From positions 1,860,001-1,924,000 of the forward strand of contig NZ_JARVWQ010000001.1 of the NCBI RefSeq assembly GCF_029846255.1: 64,000 bases of DNA, in the 5' to 3' direction. Every line of letters starts with the position of its first letter. The stretch's first letter is position 1. Of this stretch, positions 1-9,338 are shown piece after piece. The DNA is from Amnibacterium sp. CER49. GTDB taxonomy: Bacteria > Actinomycetota > Actinomycetes > Actinomycetales > Microbacteriaceae. The notes under the pieces were generated by a model. That model made no database searches and was not told where the DNA came from. It was given only the letters and a program-made list of their open reading frames with translations. A program made the position numbers and the translations under genes.

Positions 1-157
1 GACACCGCCGACGTGGCCGGTGCCGTACCTGTTCCTGAGCAGAGCCCTCGCCCCTGATGCCGACTCGTCGGATGGCGCGGACGCAGCGATGGAGGGAGCG
101 ACTCCCGCCCCGCGGATGCACAAGGACTCCACTCGCCCGACGCAAGAAGGAAGAACG

Positions 158-1483
158 ATGCCGTTCAAGAAGCCAGCTGCGTTCCTCGCCGCTGCAGCCC
201 TCCTCGTAAGCCTCTCCGCCTGCTCGGGCGACTCGAGCGGCTCGGGCGGGAAGGTCACCCTGACGGTGTGGGACCCCGCTCTGCTGACGCACCTGAGCAC
301 GTCCGGGAAGCTGGATGCGAAGACCTCCTTCATGCAGGCGGCGGCGGTCGCCTACGAGAAGCGCCACCCGAACGTGAAGGTGAACGTCGTCCAGACGTCG
401 GGCGACATCACCAAGTCCTCCGCTCAGTTCCAGGCCGCGTCCATCGCAGGTAACGGGCCCGACATCCGTGTCGGGTTCACCGGTGGCAACACGGACTCGT
501 ACGCGCGGTTCCTGCTCGACCTCAGCAGCACCTTCAGCCCCGCCACGATGAAGGACCTCTCCGGCTGGAACACGGTGCGGCTCGGATACAAGCCCAACGG
601 CAAGCTCCTGGCCCTTCCCTACGGTGCGGGGTCGTACTTCTACGTCTTCTACAACAAGAAGCTCGCGGCCCAGGCGGGCCTCGACCTCACCACGCCACCG
701 AAGAGCTGGGAGGACCTGATCGCGCTCGGTCAGCAGGTCAAGAGCAAGACGAAGCTCACGCCCTTCTTCATCGCGAACCAGGAGGGCTACCCCGGGGCGT
801 GGATCGTCGCGGCTCTGGTCGGCGGTCAGCTCGGGAGCAACGCGTTCACCGAGATGTACAACGGGAACCCCTCGATCGACGATCCCGCGGTTCGGAAGGC
901 GTACGCCGCCTACGCGCAGCTGCATTCGGCCGGCGTCACGAACAACGACGCGAGCAGCACGCCCAACGCCAACCAGCTGAGCGGATTCGCCCAGGGGAAG
1001 AGCGTCTTCACCATCGCCGGGGACTGGGACAACGCCGATCTCTACAAGTCGATGGGCGACAACGTCGGTGTCTTCCCGATCCCCACGCTCCAGGGTTCGA
1101 AGTACCCCACGGCGGTCGCCGGAGGACCGAACGAGGCCATCTCGATCACCAACTACTCGTCCCACCAGTCGGAGGCCAAGGACTTCCTCAGATTCCTGGC
1201 CGAGCCGTCGACCATCGACATGTACGTCAAGATGGCCCAGAAAGAGGCGTCGAACAGCGCCAAGGCCGACTTGAGCGTCATCACGAACCCGCTGCTCAAA
1301 TCTGAGGCCCCGGCCATCAAGGCGGCGGACGCGAAGACGTTCCCCTTCGACAACATCATGCCGCAGCCGACGATCGATCTCTTCTACAAGGTGAACGCCG
1401 GCGTCTTCACCGGGACCGTCACTCCCGCCAGTGCCGCTCAGCAGCTGGAGGCGGAGTTCAAGAAGGACAAGGCCGGCCAATGA
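158..1483 (+). CDS. ABC sugar transporter, extracellular binding lipoprotein
   Basis: Family 1 extracellular solute-binding protein of 441 residues that would capture a sugar outside the cell and deliver it to the two permeases that follow. The N-terminus is a lipoprotein signal: a Lys pair, a hydrophobic stretch, then a lipobox ending LSAC-S at about residues 19-22 followed by a Ser/Gly linker. The start at ATG 158 was chosen because AGAAGGA lies just upstream and the signal peptide begins here; upstream in-frame codons add a non-signal extension. The stop overlaps the next start as ATGA. The neighbouring GH36 enzyme suggests an alpha-galactoside such as melibiose or raffinose, which is inference. 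Confidence 0.9.
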   Translation: MPFKKPAAFLAAAALLVSLSACSGDSSGSGGKVTLTVWDPALLTHLSTSGKLDAKTSFMQAAAVAYEKRHPNVKVNVVQTSGDITKSSAQFQAASIAGNGPDIRVGFTGGNTDSYARFLLDLSSTFSPATMKDLSGWNTVRLGYKPNGKLLALPYGAGSYFYVFYNKKLAAQAGLDLTTPPKSWEDLIALGQQVKSKTKLTPFFIANQEGYPGAWIVAALVGGQLGSNAFTEMYNGNPSIDDPAVRKAYAAYAQLHSAGVTNNDASSTPNANQLSGFAQGKSVFTIAGDWDNADLYKSMGDNVGVFPIPTLQGSKYPTAVAGGPNEAISITNYSSHQSEAKDFLRFLAEPSTIDMYVKMAQKEASNSAKADLSVITNPLLKSEAPAIKAADAKTFPFDNIMPQPTIDLFYKVNAGVFTGTVTPASAAQQLEAEFKKDKAGQ

Positions 1484-2403
1484 CGGTCGCGGAGGGGCCG
1501 GCCCGCCCCGCGCGAGTAGCCGGCCCTCCGCGGCGGGCGGCCTGGCAGCGGCGAGAGAGGTTGGTCGGGCTGCTCGCGGTGATGCCCGCCGTCCTGCTCG
1601 TCGGCGGCTTCATGCTGTACCCGGTCGGGTACGCGCTCTGGATCTCCCTCAACCGCTCGGACGGCGTCACGTTCGAGTGGGTCGGCCTCCAGAACTACAC
1701 GGACCTCCTCGCCAATCCTGTCCTCCACCAGGTCTTCCTCACCAACCTGGTGATGCTGATATCGGTTCCCCTCGTCATCATCACCTCGCTGATCTGCTCA
1801 GTGCTGCTCTACGAGCGGTGCTGGGGATGGCGACTGTTCCGCGTGCTGTACTTCGTCCCGAACGTGCTGTCGACCGCGGTCGTCGGGCTGATCTTCCGGA
1901 ACGTGTTCGGCTACTCGGGTCCGGTGAATGCGGTCCTGACAGCCAGCGGTCTCCCGAGGATCGATTTCTTCTCGAGCGCCGGCACCGCGATCTTCGTGAT
2001 CATCCTCGCGCTCGTGTGGTCGGGATTCGGGTACCAGAACCTGATCCTCCTCAGCGGCCTGAGCGCCATCAACCCGGAGATCTTCGAGGCGGCGAGCATC
2101 GACGGGGCGGGCTGGTGGCGTCGCCTCTTCGCAGTCACGCTCCCGAACCTGCGCGGTCCACTCGCACTCGTCTCGATCCTGAACGTCTTGTACACGTTCA
2201 CGTCCTTGTTCGGCTTCATCTTCGTCATGACGGCGGGGGGACCGGGATATGACACCACCACGCTCGATTACTTCATCTACAGCCTGGCCTTCTCCTCCGG
2301 GAACATGGGCGAGGGCGCCGCGCTCGCGGTGATGGTGTTCGTTCTGATCGGCGGCCTGACCGTGCTGCAGCTCCGCATGTTCAAGGTCGCGGAGGAGAGC
2401 TGA
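1480..2403 (+). CDS. ABC sugar transporter permease, MalF/UgpA type
   Basis: Inner-membrane permease of 307 residues with six or so hydrophobic segments. The cytoplasmic EAA loop that contacts the ATPase is visible near residues 205-225 (EAASIDGAGWWRRLFAVTLP). A charged N-terminal tail of about 25 residues precedes the first membrane helix. It starts inside the stop of the binding protein (ATGA) and ends inside the start of the second permease (TGATG), so the three are translationally coupled. The pair forms the membrane channel of a carbohydrate importer. Confidence 0.92.
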   Translation: MTVAEGPARPARVAGPPRRAAWQRRERLVGLLAVMPAVLLVGGFMLYPVGYALWISLNRSDGVTFEWVGLQNYTDLLANPVLHQVFLTNLVMLISVPLVIITSLICSVLLYERCWGWRLFRVLYFVPNVLSTAVVGLIFRNVFGYSGPVNAVLTASGLPRIDFFSSAGTAIFVIILALVWSGFGYQNLILLSGLSAINPEIFEAASIDGAGWWRRLFAVTLPNLRGPLALVSILNVLYTFTSLFGFIFVMTAGGPGYDTTTLDYFIYSLAFSSGNMGEGAALAVMVFVLIGGLTVLQLRMFKVAEES

Positions 2404-3236
2404 TGACGAGCGTCACCCTGCCCCGAAAGGCGCGCATCCCCGTCTTCGTCGTCCTTCTCATCGTGGCGTTCAGCGTGGTGTACCCCGTCGTGTACCTCGC
2501 CCTCGCGGCGTTCCGGAGCAACGCGGCGTACCTGCGCGACCCCCTCGGCCTGCCGTCGTCCCTGATGATGCAGAACTTCGACGTGCTGTGGAACGGCTAC
2601 GGCGTCGGCCGCGCCCTCGTCAACAGCTTCATCGTCGTCGGGTCGGGACTGATCCTCCAGGTCGTCGTCGCCCTGCTGGCCGCGTTCGCGCTGGCGAAGA
2701 TGGCGGTACCCGGAGGCCGGGTCATCAGTGCGTCGTTCGTCTCCGTGATGCTGATCCCGAGCCAGGTCCTGATCATCCCGGTCTACCTGCTGCTGTCACG
2801 CGTCCACCTCGTCGGCAACCTGGTCGGGCTGATCCTGGTGTACGTCGCGACCGGCCTTCCGTTCGCGGTCTTCTTCCTGACCATCACCATCCGGTCGATC
2901 GACCAGGCGGTGCTCGAGGCCGCCCGCATCGACGGCGCGGGGTTCCATCGGACCCTGACGTCCGTCGTGGTGCCCATGGCCGGAGGCGGTATCGCCACCC
3001 TCGCGGTGCTGCAGTTCCTCACGATGTGGAACGAGCTGCTGTTCGCGTACATCCTGCTGCCGAACACGGCGTTGACGCTCGTCACCCCGGCGGTGTCACA
3101 GATCGGCACCAACCTCGTCGGGAATCAACCCCTGGTCTCGGCCGGCCTGATCGTCACCGCCCTGCCGCCGCTGATCCTGCTCTCCTTCACGTCCCGCTAC
3201 CTCGTCGCCGGCCTGTCAGCGGGCATCGGCAAGTAG
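2403..3236 (+). CDS. ABC sugar transporter permease, MalG/UgpE type
   Basis: Second permease of the importer, 277 residues, with an N-terminal helix and a typical EAA motif (LEAARIDGAGFHRTL, about residues 170-184). It overlaps the previous gene by one base (TGATG). No ATPase gene follows; the next gene is the alpha-galactosidase after a gap of about 40 bases. Such importers in actinobacteria commonly share one MsiK/UgpC ATPase encoded elsewhere, and a candidate lies at 36870-37967. Confidence 0.92.
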   Translation: MTSVTLPRKARIPVFVVLLIVAFSVVYPVVYLALAAFRSNAAYLRDPLGLPSSLMMQNFDVLWNGYGVGRALVNSFIVVGSGLILQVVVALLAAFALAKMAVPGGRVISASFVSVMLIPSQVLIIPVYLLLSRVHLVGNLVGLILVYVATGLPFAVFFLTITIRSIDQAVLEAARIDGAGFHRTLTSVVVPMAGGGIATLAVLQFLTMWNELLFAYILLPNTALTLVTPAVSQIGTNLVGNQPLVSAGLIVTALPPLILLSFTSRYLVAGLSAGIGK

Positions 3237-3278
3237 TCCGGTTCGGCCTCCGACGCCGCCGGAAGATTGGAAGTCTCC

Positions 3279-5189
3279 ATGCCCAAGGGTCACCTCGACG
3301 ACACGCTCTCGGCCGCGGGGGTGCCTGCGATCGCCGGGCTCTCCACGCCCGATGGGCCGGGTGAGCGCACGCAGCACGCCGAGCGCCTCGGTGACACGGG
3401 TGAGGTGTGGGAGTTCGGCCTGTCCGTGCGCAACACCTCCACGGATCCGCTGGACGTGCGCGGCCTCGAGCCCTTGAACGGACGCCTCGCCGGAGAGGGC
3501 TGGAACGCGAGCTGGTTCCGGTCGGCCTGGGGCGAGGAGTTCGAGCCGGAGGGTCGTCCGGTCGCGGAGGGCGTGTCGCTCGTCGGGACGGCAGGACGCT
3601 CCTCCCACGGGGTGCACCCGTGGCTCCTGCTCGAACGCGTCGGCCAGGCCGTCCTGATCTGCCCGGCGTGGAGCGGGAACTGGTCGATCCGGATCGAGCG
3701 CGACGGGGCGCTCCGGGCGGGAGTGTCGCCCGATCAGCTCCAGCTGACGCTGGCGCCCGGAGACTCGGTCTCGGCACCGGTGGTCTACGTGTCGGTGGGC
3801 GCGAACGCGGATGAAGCCGTCTCGCAGCTCGCGGACGCGGTGGGGAAGCACGTGATCCCTCGATCCGCTGCCTCCGAGCGTCTCGCGGTGGAATGGAACA
3901 GCTGGTGGCCGTACGAGGACCAGGAGATCGAGGAGCGGGTCTTCACCGCCAACGCCCGCCTGGCCAAGCAGGTCGGTGCGGAGTACGCGACGTTGGACGC
4001 CGGCTGGTTCGGCGCCTCGGATCCCGAGAGCGACTGGACCTTCGAGCGCGGCGACTGGGACGCGGTGAACGATGCGCGATTCCCGTCAGGGCTCCGGGAC
4101 CTGGCCGAGAGGACCCGTGCCGAGGGGTTGGCCTTCGGCATCTGGCTCGAGGCCGAGGCGGTCGGCGCCCGCGCTCGGCTCCGTACGCAGCAGCCGGAGA
4201 TCCTGGCGCGCCGCATCGGGGGAGAGCCGGTCCGCGTGGTGCACGGCGTAGGACTCGACCCCGATGATCCCGGCTTCCTCGGGTACGTCTGCATGGGTTC
4301 CCCGGCCGGCCGCGCCTATGTCGCTGCGGCGTTGGACGACGTCATCGCTCGCACCGGCGCGGAATGGTTGAAGCTGGACTTCAACATCGACCCGGGCCCC
4401 GGATGCAATCGCACGGACCACGGGCACGGTGCCGGCGACGGCCTGTTCCGTCACTACCAGGCGCTGTACGAGGTGCTCGACGAGTTCCGGAAGCGCCATC
4501 CCGACGTCATCTTCGAGGCCTGCTCCTCGGGGGGGCTCCGGATCGATCTCGGCCTCGCGAAGCATGTGCACTGCATGTTCCTGTCCGACCCCGACTGGAC
4601 CGAGCACCATCTCCAGACGCTCTGGGGTGTCAGCAGGATGCTTCCGCCCGCAGCGATCCTGCACTTCACCTGGTCGCAGTGGCGGCACGACCACCCGGAT
4701 CAGAAGCTCGACTTCGGCAGCATCTCGGTCGACGACTTCGACACGACCATCCGAGCTGCGATGCTCCACCGGTGGGGCGTCTCGCTCCGCTTGCCGGAGC
4801 TGCGGCGCGAGCTGCTGGAGCGACTCGGGCAGCACATCGAGATCTACCGGAGCACCCTGGCTCCGCTCGTCCGTGAAGGCCGTCTCCGTCCGGTCAACGG
4901 CCAGCCGCGACGGCATGGTGCGGGGGAACGACGCCCCGTATTCCAGCTGAGCGGCGACTCGGCGCATGTTCTGGGCGTCTTCGTCCTCCCTGGCGGAGAG
5001 TTCTCCGCCGTGGCGCGGTGGGCGCCGGACAGCGCACTGGTGGCTGAACGCCGATATCGGGTCAGCGAGCTCGGCGGCAGGTCCGAGGCGCGCGTGGTGA
5101 CCGGCCGGGACCTCCTGGAGGGCGTGAGCCTGCTGCAGGAGACGGGCGCGACCTCCTGGTTGCTCCTCGCCGAGGCGCTGGCGGACTAG
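3279..5189 (+). CDS. Alpha-galactosidase, GH36 family
   Basis: Glycoside hydrolase of 636 residues predicted to release galactose from alpha-galactosides in the cytoplasm; no signal peptide is seen. The catalytic barrel shows DAGWFG, then the nucleophile motif LKLDFN (Asp367) and the acid/base motif LSDPDW (Asp437). The 70-residue spacing agrees with known GH36 enzymes. An EACSSGG-R-D segment, also typical of GH36, lies between them. ATG 3279 is preferred because GGAAG precedes it at about 5 nt; a TTG 12 bases earlier is in frame. The gene follows the importer permeases by 42 bases and ends before a strong hairpin. Confidence 0.9.
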   Translation: MPKGHLDDTLSAAGVPAIAGLSTPDGPGERTQHAERLGDTGEVWEFGLSVRNTSTDPLDVRGLEPLNGRLAGEGWNASWFRSAWGEEFEPEGRPVAEGVSLVGTAGRSSHGVHPWLLLERVGQAVLICPAWSGNWSIRIERDGALRAGVSPDQLQLTLAPGDSVSAPVVYVSVGANADEAVSQLADAVGKHVIPRSAASERLAVEWNSWWPYEDQEIEERVFTANARLAKQVGAEYATLDAGWFGASDPESDWTFERGDWDAVNDARFPSGLRDLAERTRAEGLAFGIWLEAEAVGARARLRTQQPEILARRIGGEPVRVVHGVGLDPDDPGFLGYVCMGSPAGRAYVAAALDDVIARTGAEWLKLDFNIDPGPGCNRTDHGHGAGDGLFRHYQALYEVLDEFRKRHPDVIFEACSSGGLRIDLGLAKHVHCMFLSDPDWTEHHLQTLWGVSRMLPPAAILHFTWSQWRHDHPDQKLDFGSISVDDFDTTIRAAMLHRWGVSLRLPELRRELLERLGQHIEIYRSTLAPLVREGRLRPVNGQPRRHGAGERRPVFQLSGDSAHVLGVFVLPGGEFSAVARWAPDSALVAERRYRVSELGGRSEARVVTGRDLLEGVSLLQETGATSWLLLAEALAD

Positions 5190-5198
5190 TCGGGTCGG

Positions 5199-5228
5199 CG
5201 CGCCCGCTTCGGAGCTCGAGCGGGCGCG
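5199..5228 (+). terminator. Hairpin after the importer/alpha-galactosidase operon
   Basis: A 10-bp perfect stem (5199-5208 pairs with 5219-5228) with a 10-nt loop lies 10 bases after the alpha-galactosidase stop. A modestly pyrimidine-rich stretch follows. It is a plausible Rho-independent terminator, although there is no long T run. Confidence 0.6.
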
Positions 5229-5338
5229 TCCGCTCTTCTCATGTGCGCTCGGTTCGCCGTGCGTGCGTGCGCGCGGTCGGCTCGCGAGGAGGAGGACGAC
5301 TGCACCTGGGCCGGGGCCGCGGCCGTCGTCGGCGCTCG

Positions 5339-6136
5339 TCAGAAGGTGGCGGTCATGCCGCCGTCGACGGCGAGCACCTGGCCCGTCACGTAGGTGTTCG
5401 CGGGGGAGCACAGGAACAGTGCAGCCTCTGCGACCTCCTCCGGCTCTGCTGGGCGCCTCAGCGGGATACGAGCGTTCTCGACGTAGATCGTGCGGAACCA
5501 GTCGGTCTCGTACTCGGTCGTGCCGTCGGCGTAGCGGGCCATCGGGGTGTTCACGAAGCCCGGGGCGAGCGCGTTCACGAGAACGCCGTCGTCGGCGAGA
5601 TCGCAGGCGAGGTCGCGGGTGAGGTTCACCAACGCCCCCTTCGACGCTCCGTACGCCAGCGAGTCACGGGCTCCCCGGAAGCCCTGGATGGAAGCCACAT
5701 TGAGCACGCGCCCCGACCCCGACGCTCGCAGCTGCGGCAGCAGCGCCAGGGTGACGGCCACCGCTCCTTCCAGGTTGACCCGGAGGACCGCTCGGACATC
5801 CGCCATGGTCAGGCCGGATGTCGGCACCTCACCGCCGACGCCGGCGTTGTTCACGAGCACGTCGATGGCACCGAGGCCGGCGACGACCTTCTCGGGAAGC
5901 GTCGCCACCGCGGAATCGTCGGCGATGTCGAGCGGCAACGAGGCGGCACTCCCGCCGGCCGCCCTGATCCGTGCCGCTGTCGCGTCGGCCCCCGCCTCGT
6001 TCCGGTCCGTGCAGACCACTGCGCACCCCGACCGGGCCAGCGCCTCCGCGATCGCGGCTCCGATGCCGCTTCCCGCTCCCGTCACCAAGGCGTTCCGTTG
6101 CTCGCTGCGGGAACCGGCACTCGCACTCGCGTACAT
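5339..6136 (-). CDS. SDR family NAD(P)-dependent dehydrogenase (candidate sugar dehydrogenase)
   Basis: Classical short-chain dehydrogenase of 265 residues. The cofactor motif TGAGSGIG is at residues 19-26, NNAG follows near residue 96, and the catalytic Ser149, Tyr162 and Lys166 are all present. It is transcribed away from the lactonase gene that starts 31 bases away, so both probably share one control region. Beside a lactonase, a mutarotase-like protein and an enolase-superfamily enzyme, the likely job is oxidation of an aldose (galactose, or possibly fucose) to its lactone. The substrate is inference; SDR sequence alone does not fix it. Confidence 0.85.
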   Translation of the reverse strand: MYASASAGSRSEQRNALVTGAGSGIGAAIAEALARSGCAVVCTDRNEAGADATAARIRAAGGSAASLPLDIADDSAVATLPEKVVAGLGAIDVLVNNAGVGGEVPTSGLTMADVRAVLRVNLEGAVAVTLALLPQLRASGSGRVLNVASIQGFRGARDSLAYGASKGALVNLTRDLACDLADDGVLVNALAPGFVNTPMARYADGTTEYETDWFRTIYVENARIPLRRPAEPEEVAEAALFLCSPANTYVTGQVLAVDGGMTATF

Positions 6137-6167
6137 TCGTCATATTTTACGGGAGGAAGGGGTCGAG
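6137..6167. promoter_or_regulatory. Divergent control region, SDR and lactonase genes
   Basis: The 31 bases between the divergent starts hold an AT-rich patch (CATATTTTAC, 6141-6150), unusual in this GC-rich cluster, followed by the strong Shine-Dalgarno GGGAGGAAGG of the lactonase at 6151-6160. Promoters for both directions must overlap the gene starts. It is a plausible target of the GntR-type regulator at 9339, but no clear palindrome was found. Confidence 0.4.
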
Positions 6168-7043
6168 GTGAGGGCGAACGAAGTCGTGGGGTGCCAGAAC
6201 GTGCTGGGGGAGTCCGTGCTGTGGCATGCGCCGAGTCGTCGTCTCTACTGGCTCGATCTCGCGGACCCCGCTCTGTTCTCCCTGGATCCGGGCTCAGGAG
6301 CCGTGGAGCGTCGGAGGCTCGCGGGGGCGGTACCGCTCGGCGCTCTCGCCTGCGCCGCCTCCCCGCATGAGCTGGTCCTGGTGAAGCGCGAGGGGGTGCA
6401 TCTGCTCGATCTCCGCGACGGGCGAGAGCGTCTGGTGGCGCATCCCCTGCACGGACGGACCGATCTCGCCTACAACGACGCCGGCGTCGACGCAGCGGGG
6501 CGGCTCTGGGTCGGCACCGTGGAGGAGTCGGAGACGCGGCCGTCTGCAGAGCTGTTCGTCGTCGAGACGGACGGCACGTGGCGGCCTGCGGTCCAGGGAC
6601 TCGTCATCTGCAACGGCCCGGTCTTCAGCCCGGACGGGGCCCTGGTGTACGTGAGCGACACGGCTGCGGGCCTGGTGCGCGTCTTCGACGTGGTCGACAC
6701 CTTCGGTGTAGCGAACGGACGGGTCTTCGCGCGCTTCGCCGCCGGCGACGGGCTGCCGGACGGGCTGGCCGTCGACTCGGAGGGTGCGCTCTGGGTGGCG
6801 CATTGGGCAGGGGGACGGGTCTCCAGATGGGATCCCTCCGGCACGCGGATGAGCGAGATCGAGGTCCCGACGCCGAATGTCACGAGCGTCGCCTTCGGGA
6901 ACGAGGACCTGTCGTCGCTCTACATCACGACCGCTCGCGACCCGTATGAAGGCGGGGAACGGCGGCTGCCGTCGGGATCACTGTTCGTCGCCGAGGTCGG
7001 AGTGCGGGGACGGCTCCCGCAGGCGTGCCGGATCGCGGCATGA
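6168..7043 (+). CDS. SMP-30/gluconolactonase family lactonase
   Basis: Six-bladed propeller sugar lactonase of 291 residues. It carries the family metal-site segments: GESVLWH near the start, YNDAGVDAAGRLWVGT in the middle and DGLAVDSEGALWVAHW in the second half. It would open an aldonolactone to the free aldonate. The GTG at 6168 was chosen because GGGAGGAAGG lies 7 nt upstream and the first residues match the family start. It overlaps the next gene as ATGA. Paired with the divergent SDR it fits a non-phosphorylating sugar oxidation route. Confidence 0.88.
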   Translation: MRANEVVGCQNVLGESVLWHAPSRRLYWLDLADPALFSLDPGSGAVERRRLAGAVPLGALACAASPHELVLVKREGVHLLDLRDGRERLVAHPLHGRTDLAYNDAGVDAAGRLWVGTVEESETRPSAELFVVETDGTWRPAVQGLVICNGPVFSPDGALVYVSDTAAGLVRVFDVVDTFGVANGRVFARFAAGDGLPDGLAVDSEGALWVAHWAGGRVSRWDPSGTRMSEIEVPTPNVTSVAFGNEDLSSLYITTARDPYEGGERRLPSGSLFVAEVGVRGRLPQACRIAA

Positions 7044-8050
7044 CGGAGGTCCGGTTCTCCTGGTCTCACGGCACCGCCGTCGTCTCGACCACCGCCGCGA
7101 TGCTGACCGAATGCATCTTTCAGGTCGACGGCCGACCATTCGCACCGTTCGCCACGCCCTGGTGGGGCCCCGACGACTTCGCGCGCCTTCCGGGTCACCT
7201 TCGTGTGCTCGGCGCGGAGTTCGTCTGCGTCCCGTTCGGTGAGGGGGGCCCGCTCGAAGGTGCGGTGGCCGAGTGGGAACCCCTGCTCGACCGGCCGGCG
7301 AACTCGCCCGGGCACGGGATCCCGGCCGACGCGGAGTGGGATGTGGCTGAAGGCCGCCCCGACGGACTCACGCTGAGGCTCCAGCTCCCCGAGGACCACC
7401 CGATCGATGCCATCGAACGTCGTATCGATGGCGTCCCGGGCGAGCCCACGCTCCGCCTTCAGCTGGTCATCTGGGCACGTCGCCGCAGCCGCACCTCGCT
7501 CGGCCTGCATCCCATCGTGCGGCTCCCGGATGCGCCTCGGAGCCTCGCTGTGGAAGCCGAGTTCGACGTCGGCTTCACCTACCCGGCCCCGACACCGACC
7601 GACTCCCCTGGCGAGCCGACGGCTCCTCGGATCCGGTGCGGGCAGCGGTTCAGCGCGCTCGAGGCGGTGCCGTCGACATCGGGCACGGAGGATCTGTCGC
7701 GTCTGCCCCTCGAGCGGGCGAGTGAGGAGATCGTGCAGCTCGCGGGAGTACGCCGTCCCGTCGTCCTGCGTTTCGCGGACGAGGGCGCCTCGCTCGAGAT
7801 CGACTGGGATCGGTCCAAGCTGCCCTCCGTTCAGCTCTGGCTGTCCGATCGCATGCTGCAGGGGGATCCCTGGCGCGGCCGCTACCGAGCGCTCGGTGTG
7901 GAACCCATCGCCTCTGCCTTCGACCTCGCTGCAGAGGTGTCCACCAGCCCGAACCCGATCTCCCGCGCCGGCTTCCCGACGTCGGTGGCGCTGGAACCGG
8001 GGCGCCCCTTCCTCGTCGACTACCGCCTTCGGGCTTCTGCTGAAAAGTAA
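7040..8050 (+). CDS. Galactose mutarotase-like (aldose 1-epimerase-like) protein
   Basis: Protein of 336 residues, recognised weakly. The pattern HGIPADAEWDV near residue 95, the central beta-rich region and the C-terminal segment GVEPIASAFDLA ending in a basic LEPGRPFLVDYRLR strand fit the mutarotase-like sugar-binding fold. It may interconvert sugar anomers for the dehydrogenase, or may only bind sugar. The start ATG 7040 overlaps the lactonase stop by four bases, so the two are co-translated. The usual catalytic His/Glu pair was not assigned with confidence. Confidence 0.6.
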   Translation: MTEVRFSWSHGTAVVSTTAAMLTECIFQVDGRPFAPFATPWWGPDDFARLPGHLRVLGAEFVCVPFGEGGPLEGAVAEWEPLLDRPANSPGHGIPADAEWDVAEGRPDGLTLRLQLPEDHPIDAIERRIDGVPGEPTLRLQLVIWARRRSRTSLGLHPIVRLPDAPRSLAVEAEFDVGFTYPAPTPTDSPGEPTAPRIRCGQRFSALEAVPSTSGTEDLSRLPLERASEEIVQLAGVRRPVVLRFADEGASLEIDWDRSKLPSVQLWLSDRMLQGDPWRGRYRALGVEPIASAFDLAAEVSTSPNPISRAGFPTSVALEPGRPFLVDYRLRASAEK

Positions 8051-8117
8051 TATCTTTGCTGTAGAGTTCTTCTGCTCCTGCGGGGCTCTCGCGCGCCCGC
8101 CATGACGATTGGTTCCC

Positions 8118-9305
8118 ATGCGCATCGATGCCGTCGACTTCTTCTACCTCTCGATGCCCGAGGTCACGCTCGAAGCGGACGGGAGCCAGGACGCGCTCCT
8201 CGTCCGCGTGGCAGGCGACAACGGGGTGGTGGGATGGGGCGAGTGCGAGGCGTCGCCCCTGACCTCGATCGCTGCTTTCGTGACCCCCCGATCCCATGGC
8301 GTCTGCCGGCCGGTCGCGGACTCCGTACTGGGCGAGACCATCGATGGCCCGGAGGACATCACCCGCATCACAGCGCAGGTGCAGCGCAACAGCATGGATC
8401 TGCTGCAGGCCGCGCACACCTTCTCGGGGGTGGAGATGGCGCTCTGGGACCTGCTCGGCAGGACGAGGGAGCAGCCGGCCTGGTCGCTGCTCGGCTACGC
8501 GTCGAGTCACGGCAAGCAGCCCTACGCGTCGATGCTCTTCGGTGAGACCCCCGAGGAGACCAGGGTGAACGTGCTGAGCGCGGTCGAGCGCGGCTTCAGG
8601 GCGGTCAAGGTCGGCTGGGAGGGCTTCGGCGCCGGCCACGCCGCGAGCGACGCGGACCATCTCGCGGCCGCTCGTGAGGGCCTCGGTGACGACGGCGTCC
8701 TGCTCGTCGACGCGGGCCAGATCTGGATCGAGGACGTCGCTGCCGCCTCCGAACGGATCGAGTCGCTCGAGCAGAACCACGTGACGTGGCTCGAGGAGCC
8801 CTTCCTCGCCGACTCCTACAAGGCATATGCCCAGCTGGCCGCGCGCGGGCGCACGCTGCGACTGGCCGGTGGGGAGGGTGCCCACAACGCGCGCATGGCA
8901 CTCAATCTGATCGACTACGGCAGGATCGGCTACGTGCAGATCGACTGCGGCAGGATCGGCGGCCTCGGGCCTGCGAAGCAGGTCGCCGACTACGCGGTCG
9001 GGGCCGGCGTCGTCTACGTGAACCACACATTCACGTCCCATCTCGCGCTCTCGGCCTCGTTGCAGCCCTTCGCCGGCCTCGAGAACCACCGCATCTGCGA
9101 GTACCCGGCCGAGCCGAAGCAGCTGGCGATCGACATGACCGTCAATGCCCTGCGTCCCGATCAGAACGGCCTCGTGTTCGCGCCCGATGCGCCGGGGCTC
9201 GGCATCGAAGTGAGCACGGCCGCAATCGCCACCTACGGTGTGCCGGTGCGGATCGAAGTCGGTGGCGCGGAGGTGTTCTCGAGTGGACCGAGCGTGTTTG
9301 CCTGA
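8118..9305 (+). CDS. Enolase superfamily (mandelate racemase/muconate lactonizing) enzyme, candidate aldonate dehydratase
   Basis: Enzyme of 395 residues with N-terminal capping and C-terminal barrel domains. The three metal-binding acids are visible: Asp198 (LLVDAG), Glu227 (WLEEPF) and Glu253 (GGEGAHN). His303 (NHTF) sits at the end of a later strand. The second-strand motif reads K164-V-G, not K-x-K, which points away from simple cycloisomerases and towards acid-sugar dehydratases. In context it is a good candidate for dehydrating galactonate (or a related aldonate). The start ATG 8118 has only a weak ribosome site; TTG 8109 is an alternative. Confidence 0.8.
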   Translation: MRIDAVDFFYLSMPEVTLEADGSQDALLVRVAGDNGVVGWGECEASPLTSIAAFVTPRSHGVCRPVADSVLGETIDGPEDITRITAQVQRNSMDLLQAAHTFSGVEMALWDLLGRTREQPAWSLLGYASSHGKQPYASMLFGETPEETRVNVLSAVERGFRAVKVGWEGFGAGHAASDADHLAAAREGLGDDGVLLVDAGQIWIEDVAAASERIESLEQNHVTWLEEPFLADSYKAYAQLAARGRTLRLAGGEGAHNARMALNLIDYGRIGYVQIDCGRIGGLGPAKQVADYAVGAGVVYVNHTFTSHLALSASLQPFAGLENHRICEYPAEPKQLAIDMTVNALRPDQNGLVFAPDAPGLGIEVSTAAIATYGVPVRIEVGGAEVFSSGPSVFA

Positions 9306-9338
9306 GTCCGGCTTCCCCGACCGGCGGCCGGGGCTGAT

